Positions 29,444 to 34,966 of a stretch of DNA of 34,966 nucleotides are shown piece after piece. A program made the translations under genes and the position numbers. Each line of letters starts with the position of its first letter. Within the stretch, counting starts at the first letter, position 1. The stretch is from positions 560,115-595,080 of the forward strand of contig JAKMXF010000302.1 in the NCBI GenBank assembly GCA_024704765.1. Direction: 5' to 3'. The notes under the pieces are model-generated. The model was not told where the DNA came from. It saw nothing but the letters and a program-made list of their open reading frames with translations, and searched no databases. This DNA comes from Oopsacas minuta (lineage: Eukaryota > Porifera > Hexactinellida > Lyssacinosida > Leucopsacidae).

Positions 29444-30240
29444 CAGGGGTTTTCAACCTAGGGGTCGTGACCCTCAGGGGGATCGCGAAAAGTTCAGATA
29501 ATTTACATAACATCATTAAAATTTACCTATTAATAAGTCAAAAATGGTTTAAATTATCAATTTTTAGCTGAATTTAATATACATTGTGCGTGTATTGCGT
29601 GTGTATTGCTATGTGCAATGTACATGCTATATACGCGCGCAATGTGCTTTCAGCTCATGTACAATGGTTTTAATTACGTATATATGACATTGTTATTGTA
29701 TTTTATAACAATACTGGCATCTTATCCATTGGAACTTGAGGTGGCTAGATTTAATTTAAACAATAGAAAACATTAGGAATCATTTCAATACTGATAATAC
29801 ATGGATATTTTACAAGTTAAATCTATAAATACTCCAATTAGGTATATTTTGTTTACTTATATCCCTTGACATTTCTCATTTTATCTTCGTACTTCAATTT
29901 TACGAAATCCAGCTTTCAAAAACCACTGTTAAGATGGCTGGAAAAAGCAACATTAAAAAGCGAACTTACTCCGAAGGCTATTTAAAATTGTTGAACATGA
30001 TTTAAAATCCTGTCTTTCTAAAACTGAGCCAAGAATTTCTCAACTTGTTGAAAGAAAACAGTTTCAACCTTCACATTAAGCATATAAATGAAAAATTTCA
30101 TTCATAATTATGTATGTATGATTGTATGTCATATTAAGTACAAGCTCTAATATAAAATTTCATTTCGTTATTAGGGGAGTCGTGAGTATTTCCCACATCT
30201 ATAAGTGGGGGCGTAAGGTGCAAAAGGTTGAAAACCCCTG
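29444..30240. mobile_element. 797-bp hAT deletion derivative with 8-bp target duplication
   Basis: The ends are CAGGGGTTTTCAACC and, inverted, GGTTGAAAACCCCTG. ACTTAGAC stands directly on both sides (29436-29443 and 30241-30248), an exact 8-bp duplication as hAT insertion makes. The subterminal GGGTCGTGACCC / GGGGAGTCGTGAG words fit the Charlie-like group. Inside are joined remnants of a transposase start and end, so this is a non-autonomous product of internal deletion. Confidence 0.93.
29934..30079 (+). pseudogene. joined start and end of a ZBED5-like hAT transposase
   Basis: ATG at 29934 begins MAGKSNIKKRTYSEGYLKL, the N-terminal start seen in ZBED5/SCAND3-like hAT proteins (K-R-x-Y-x-x-x-Y-L). 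Within the same few bases the next frame reads VEHDLKSCLSKTEPRISQLV, then ERKQFQPSH and TAA, the C-terminal end of such enzymes. Roughly 500 or more residues between them are gone and the join is out of frame. This identifies the parent of the surrounding element. No function. Confidence 0.75.
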
Positions 30241-30248
30241 ACTTAGAC

Positions 30249-30813
30249 GGACATGTTGACTGACTATTCAACTAAAACAATTCCAATTAATGCTTACACA
30301 TCATACTACAAGCTATTCAATCTTAGCTGTAACCATTTCTGGAAGATTGACAATGCAATTGCATAGTGACCCAGGGTTGCCATGGGAAAGGAATTTCAAT
30401 TCCCATTCCCACAGGATAACTACGATTCCCATTCCCATGGCAACCCTGCAGCAGTACACGGGAGAAGCTGCCTTTATATACGATTGTCCACTAAAATTTC
30501 CTTTCAGAGAGAATTAGGAAGGAAGCTTTCCTCGTTGAATTTCAACTTATTTGCAGCGACTATGAAAGTTGGTATTTCGCTTGCTCTTTTACCTGTCGAT
30601 TTCCGTGATCGGATAACTTTCGTTTCTGACCTCTGTGTATTGAGAAACCTTCTGCATCCAAATTATCACTTTTCAAATCTTATATCCATACGAGCCTTTG
30701 GCTCGTCGCTTTGCGATGAACTCGCCACATTGCGCCTCGAGGTATCCATTATTCTCCATTCAGGAGGATGAAATTGAGATCTTTCCCTATACCGTAACAT
30801 TAAATTACTGATA
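30249..30813. other. non-coding with a 77-bp palindrome and a dispersed repeat
   Basis: 30372-30448 is a near-perfect foldback: CAGGGTTGCCATGGGAA and its inverse TTCCCATTCCCATGGCAACCCTG (a few extra bases in one arm) around a ~30-base centre rich in ATTCCCATTCCCA. About 30690-30755 repeats, inverted, the segment at 300-358. Frames here are products of these repeats. Confidence 0.6.
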
Positions 30814-30993
30814 CAGTATATAATGGATATAGTGATATAATTGGATAGAGTGATATTATTATCCCTTAGTATTTTTCCCCATCTACATATACGCCATATA
30901 AAATTTATTGGATATAGTGATATAATGGTTATAGAGATAATTTGGCCGTAAAATTTATGCCCCCAGCGATATCACTATATCCATTATATACTG
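30814..30993. mobile_element. 180-bp Tigger-like MITE
   Basis: CAGTATATAATGGATATAGT and its exact inverse form ~26-bp perfect arms, flanked by TA. The unit GGATATAGTGATATAAT recurs inside (30827, 30909). It is non-coding. Confidence 0.88.
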
Positions 30994-31673
30994 TATTGAC
31001 ATCTAGAAAATTGACTGGAGATGTATTGGGAGCGTGCTCCCAAGAATCTCTATAACTTTATGCTACAACCTCAACTGTTAAGTTTAAATTTATTCCTTAA
31101 TAACCAAATTTTCTACAATTAAGCTGTTTAATTGATTCTATGTAAGATACATTTAATTTCTATACAATATTTACCTAAGTTGACTAATTCATGAATAATG
31201 AATAATTCATTATTCACTTGGTTAAAAATGAATAAAAATGAATAATTCATGACGATTTTTCAATGAATTAGTCAACTTAGCGGTTTAGTGACTTCGGAGG
31301 AAGTTTATTTGATGCAGGTGGAGTAGTAGAAGCTAAATGAATATAAAATTATTTCTATGGTAATATCGTGATAGCTGTGAATATTTATAATTGAGATTGA
31401 TTCCGAATAATTCTATGTTTGTTACTCGTACTTACATCTGTATTGTCAGATAGACAATAGGATATTGGTATTCAAAGGATACCGCGATTATTAGGAGGAT
31501 GACAAAAGAAATGAGATAAGCTATACTATACATAACAGCATCTGTCTAGAATATACTCTTTGTTTACATGAATGATAGTCTATGAGGTTCAGAATAATTG
31601 AACTAAATAGTAATTAGAGATTAATTACTAGTTCAGGAGCGACTGTAAATTATACTCTGTACATTATATAATA
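30994..31673. other. no gene; local inverted repeat near 31178-31283
   Basis: AAGTTGACTAATTCATGA near 31177 returns inverted as TCAATGAATTAGTCAACTTAG near 31259, with ATGAATAA units between, forming a possible ~100-base stem. No coding support. Confidence 0.45.
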
Positions 31674-32185
31674 CAGTGAAACTGCCGTTAGTGAACACCT
31701 CGCAATAGTATACACTAATTTCCGGTACCAATTTTATCAGCACATCAGTGACGTAGTCAGGGGGGGGCCATGGCCCCCCCGAAATATTTTGATGATTGAT
31801 TGCAATTTATATTTATCTATCCCAATCAGTAGAATACTCATGGGGCTATGTCCCAAAACCACTTGAAATATTGTTATCTTTGCTAATACTACAGATACAC
31901 TCACAAAACAATGTCAATCTTCCTGTTAATTTTGGCCATTTCATTTATCGCTTAGTGAATACGGCGGCTGGTGTCTAGATTATGAAATCATAGTAAAATG
32001 TGTTTACAGTGACTTTAATACTTACAAGAGCGGACCTTCGAAATTTGTACTTCTTATTCAGAGTACGTATTAACCGGAGCAAAATCAATTGAATAACCAT
32101 TGTAGGGACTTGATTTTGTGTAAATATTTGTTCGTATTATACAGAAATTCGTACTAACCGTGTTCGTACTAACGAGGTTCTACTG
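31674..32185. mobile_element. 512-bp Tigger-like MITE, possibly with a nested hAT end
   Basis: CAGTGAAACTGCCGTTAGTG at the left and, inverted, CTAACGAGGTTCTACTG at the right are diverged Tigger-type termini flanked by TA. CGTACTAACC repeats inside the right end. At 31748-31785 a CAGTGACGTAGTCAGGGGGG sequence resembles the CAGTGGCGTAGCCAG hAT end, suggesting a second element inserted within. Confidence 0.65.
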
Positions 32186-32258
32186 TAACTCATTTGGCAG
32201 CAGCACTGATCGAAGGAAGGCGAAAGGATGGCACCAGTGTGTCGAATCGAATATCTTA

Positions 32259-32340
32259 TCTATATTATTAAAACTCAATTATTGTGGGGGATTGTGTTTG
32301 TTTCTTTGTTTGTTTGTCCACTTTCTATTATAATGGTAGG
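32259..32340 (+). mobile_element. possible Helitron 5' end
   Basis: TCTATATTATTAAAACTC followed by TGTGTTTGTTTCTTTGTTTG and TTTGTCC resembles the 5' terminus of animal Helitrons (TCTATA..., A-run, then TTTGTTTG repeats). No rolling-circle replicase, 3' hairpin or CTRR end was identified nearby, so this is a solo or truncated end at best. Confidence 0.35.
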
Positions 32341-32901
32341 GGAAGATGATCTGCGTATATAATATAGGGAATAACACATCCTTCTGTTGACGATATAGGA
32401 AAGGTAAACTATTACATTGGGGTAATCAAGTATGCTGATTTCGATTTTCATACTTTCGAATTAACCATATGTAAATTTATTTGTTGTTTTATGAATATAA
32501 AGAAAACATTTAATTTAAGTCTCGAAATATACTTAGAGACCTGCTCTCAACAGACATATAGGGCTAATCAAGTACACTAAATTAAAATATACGTAAAATA
32601 TACCTAGAGACTGGCTCTTATCGGCTATACATGGGTATCAAAGGATGCTGAATCCGAACTTCAACACATTGAATTTCAATACATCAATACAGGAGGAAAC
32701 TGACACTGAGGATTCATTATGAACAGCTGAGAGCCATTAGTAGGGAATAGCTGCTTTGAGAAAGGAGACATAATCTGTGAGTGATTTTGAGGAATATAGT
32801 GATTTGTTGGTACTGACTGGCACTTTTGTTGTGACATTAATTATCGTTATTATCTGAATTATTCTAATACTTTTTATAAGATACAAATCAAGAAATATAT
32901 A
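32341..32901. other. no gene; repeats of the GGTAATCGAGTATGC family
   Basis: GGGGTAATCAAGTATGCTGA (32417), GGGCTAATCAAGTACACTAA (32560) and GGGTATCAAAGGATGCTGAA (32634) are three diverged copies of one word also seen near 243 and 12292. Between them ACTTAGAGACCTGCTCT and ACCTAGAGACTGGCTCT repeat, so 32520-32690 is a degenerate tandem duplication. No gene. Confidence 0.5.
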
Positions 32902-32975
32902 CAGTGGAACCCCGGAAATACGGTCACCCTCGGGACCGAGAAAAATGGCCGTAATTTCGGGGTGGCCGTAATTGT
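32902..32975. mobile_element. Tigger-like terminus
   Basis: CAGTGGAACCCCGGAAATAC preceded by TA is a pogo/Tigger-type end. GGCCGTAATTTCGGGGTGG follows inverted within 60 bases. No second outer end was located, so this is a solo or truncated terminus. The minus-strand frame crossing it (32737-33090) is not a gene. Confidence 0.55.
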
Positions 32976-33158
32976 GTGGGAACAATAAATAGATGAATAT
33001 AATATTTATGGAAATAGCAAGTACTGACATATTTGTTAATAAACTAACAAGGAATATTATACAGAGAAATGAACTGATAATTAGTGGCAATTAATTGATT
33101 ACAAATTTGGAGAAATAACTAACTCCGAAATTAATGTACAAATGTAATTAAGCTATAT

Positions 33159-33230
33159 CAGGGGTCGGCAACCTGCGGCTCTTTGGTCCCTCTCCACTGG
33201 CTCCTGTAGCTTCGACAAAATATTCATTAA
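33159..33230. mobile_element. hAT-type terminus (solo)
   Basis: CAGGGGTCGGCAACCTGCGG is the typical beginning of a Charlie-like hAT element, but the following sequence soon meets the terminus of another hAT at 33256. It is a remnant truncated by that insertion. Confidence 0.55.
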
Positions 33231-33255
33231 ACGGATGAGAACGCTATCACTTAAC

Positions 33256-33594
33256 CAGTGGCGTAGCCAGCCCAACATGATTGCCCGGGCACTATACTCA
33301 AAATTAATTGCTTTTTATTAGGCCTTAGAATTATTATATCAGTAACTGCTAATTGCCAACAGATAATCAATTATCTATGTGACTGTTTAATACAATGAAA
33401 CACATGCATCTATTTATGCTAAAATTATTCTCCTATTTTTATGTAATTCACCGAATTTAGAAACGACAACATCTAGAGATACTGACTCGTCAGCTCTTTT
33501 TCAATTGCAATAATGGCAAGATCAGTGAGCCGCTGTTCACTCATTGTCGACCTTAGATAAGTCTTTATCCTTTTGAGTGCTGAAAATGATCTCT
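33256..33594 (-). mobile_element. hAT 3' end, inverted duplicate of 25057-25395
   Basis: CAGTGGCGTAGCCAGC begins the copy, and the whole 339 bases are the reverse complement of 25395-25057; I see no difference. It includes the last ~38 codons of the transposase (SFSALKRIKTYLRS region). It breaks off in the codons for CERSF, at GATCTCT, where it switches to a piece of the 606-residue gene with a two to three base overlap. Confidence 0.9.
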
Positions 33595-33721
33595 AAAGAT
33601 ACTCTTGTCAACTGGAGTGATAGATGGATTGATGTCCTAATTGATAAACTTGATGAAGATGGGTTCTATTTGAATGAAGATACAGCATTTGACCCTCTTC
33701 TATTTATTGCTGTCAAACTAC
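33592..33721 (+). pseudogene. 130-base exact copy from inside the 606-residue gene
   Basis: Every base from 33592 to 33721 equals 21029-21158, coding KDTLVNWSDRWIDVLIDK and onward to AVKL. It has no start, stop or splice site. Its left edge is fused to the inverted hAT end, and its right edge is the N at 33722. The complete lack of differences implies either a very recent event or an assembly or chimeric-read error. Confidence 0.9.
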
Positions 33722-33722
33722 N
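33722..33722. other. undetermined base, probable contig join
   Basis: A single N lies between the 130-base host-gene piece and a hAT transposase frame that starts in mid-domain. Confidence 0.8.
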
Positions 33723-33723
33723 C

Positions 33724-34966
33724 AGACATTATATTAAGAGTATCGCCGAAGTTATACTCTTGTGTAGTCGCCTTGAAATTGCCTTCCGAGGACATGATGA
33801 ATCCGAAAATTCACTGAACAAAGGAAACTTTTTTGAGGTACTGCAAGTTATTGGCAATCATGACCCAATTATCCAACATAGATTAGAACATGGCCCACAA
33901 AATCCAATTTATCGTTCACCAGAAGTTCAGAATTTGTTATTAAATATCATGGGTGACATGCTTAGAATAAAAATTTGTGATAGTGTACGGAAAGCGAACT
34001 TCTTTTCGCTGCTTGCAGACGAATCAAAAGATGAAAGCAAGAAGGAGCAACTGGCTATTATTGTTAGGTACGTTGACGACAAAGCAAACATTCACGAGAG
34101 ATTCCTTACTTTCGTGGACGCAACTAGTCTAACTGCTGAGAGTTTGACAACTTACCTCATATCCACTCTCAATAAGCATGGGTTAGATCGTGCCTGCATC
34201 GTATCTCAAGGATACGATGGAGCTGCTGTCATGAGTGGAAACTGTCACGGTGTGCAGCAGCGAATGAAAGAAATATATCCCTGTGCAATGTACATCCATT
34301 GCTATGCACACAAACTAAACTTAGTTCTCGTTGACTGCGCAAAGAAGATTCAATTCGCTTGTGATTTTTTCTTATTGCTTGAGGCTCTCTATGTATTCAT
34401 TTCTTCCTCTAAAGCACATACGATCTTCGTGTCAATTCAAAAGGAGCTTCACCCAGAGAAGCAAGTACGTCAGCTACCGAAGCTATCAGATACAAGATGG
34501 ACCTGCAGGCAAGCTTCTGTTAATGCGATTTGCCACACTTATGATTCGTTGATCGCTACCTTGGAAGAAGTTTCTGGTGGAATAAATCGAGATAATGCTG
34601 TTAAGGCAATAGGCCTTCTTCTTCAGATCAAAGGTTTTAAGTTTTTGCTATTACTCATCTTGTTTGATAGAATACTGACCTGCACTAAGAGTTTATCAGA
34701 CTATCTGCAGTCTCCACAAGTTAATTTGGCTAACGCAACTGATTTAGTTTCATCAACAGTGTCAACACTCGGATATTTTCGTACCGATGAAGAATGGGAG
34801 AAGATATTCAGATATTCTGAGAACGTAGCCAGATCCAATAATATAGATATTACAAAATATCAGGAACCAAGACAGAGACGACTTCCTCAACACTTGAAAG
34901 ATTTCACCGTCTTTGCACCTACTGGAACAAGGGAATCCCTTTCAAACATTCAGCAATATAAAGTTA
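33724..34966 (+). CDS. ZMYM1-like hAT transposase (DUF4371), open, partial at both ends
   Basis: The frame is open for 414 codons from the N to the window end, without a stop. It reads IAEVILLCSRLEIAFRGHD, GNFFEVLQVIGNHDPII, then FFSLLADESKDESKKEQLAI (first catalytic Asp in LADES). FVDATSLTAESLTTYL and IVSQGYDGAAVMSGNCHGVQ (second Asp) follow, then MYIHCYAHKLNLVLVDCAK, LPKLSDTRWTCRQASVNAIC and FLLLLILFDRILTCTKSLSDY. This is the DUF4371 and RNase-H-like core of the family that includes ZMYM1 and P52rIPK-related proteins. The missing C-terminus would be like that at 24858-25178, and both pieces may belong to one element. The intact frame suggests recent activity. The N-terminal zinc finger is cut off at 33722. 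Confidence 0.9.

Noticed and set aside
30290-30771. Two overlapping plus-strand frames
   Set aside because: They cross the 77-bp palindrome and a dispersed repeat; no recognisable protein.
32737-33090. 117-codon hydrophobic minus-strand frame
   Set aside because: It runs through a Tigger terminus; the hydrophobicity follows from the AT-rich composition.
1-34966. CRISPR array, tRNA, rRNA, operons or prokaryotic signals
   Set aside because: Repeats are irregular or palindromic transposon ends without regular spacers. No cloverleaf or rRNA core was recognised, and the introns and gene families are eukaryotic.

Overview
This is AT-rich nuclear DNA of an animal. Several coding stretches are split by GT-AG introns, and the recognisable cellular genes are animal ones: cyclin Y, an HRI-type eIF2alpha kinase, a Tousled-like kinase fragment and an immunoglobulin-domain protein. 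Most of the remaining sequence is DNA-transposon material: hAT, Tigger/pogo, MULE and piggyBac. A non-bilaterian such as a sponge would fit, but the sequence alone cannot prove it.

Layout. 1-8250 is a mosaic of duplicated blocks. One ~1 kb block occurs twice (about 440-1450 and 7027-8030). It carries a Tousled-like kinase 3' fragment, a short acidic reading frame ending in a perfect hairpin, and a two-exon small membrane-protein gene on the minus strand. Between the copies lie a 1.2 kb CAACA-rich satellite, a foldback element, a piggyBac C-terminal remnant and other repeat blocks. 8254-11051 holds a six-exon gene for a single-pass membrane protein with a long cytoplasmic tail and a polyglutamine run. 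It is followed within about 200 bases by a cyclin Y gene (to 12166) and a broken Ig-domain gene (12997-13870). 13969-19185 is again transposon-rich and includes a nearly intact Tigger element (15842-17945). 19027-19338 is an unrecognised two-exon, 84-residue tail-anchored protein. 20537-22357 is the longest intact frame, a 606-residue largely helical protein of unknown function. 23055-24505 is an HRI-like kinase with a one-base frameshift, whose 3' end is replaced by an inverted copy of the 19 kb segment. From 24858 to the end there are hAT, BED-hAT and MULE elements, a deletion-derivative hAT with an 8-bp target duplication, several small palindromic elements, and an open hAT transposase frame running off the window.

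The genes do not form an operon or an obvious pathway. The most interesting items are the tail-anchored small protein, the repeated acidic frame with a stop codon inside a perfect hairpin, and the captured host-gene fragments. Two of the three single N bases adjoin duplicated segments with sharp edges, so the structure near 24.4-24.9 kb and 33.2-33.7 kb may partly be assembly error.
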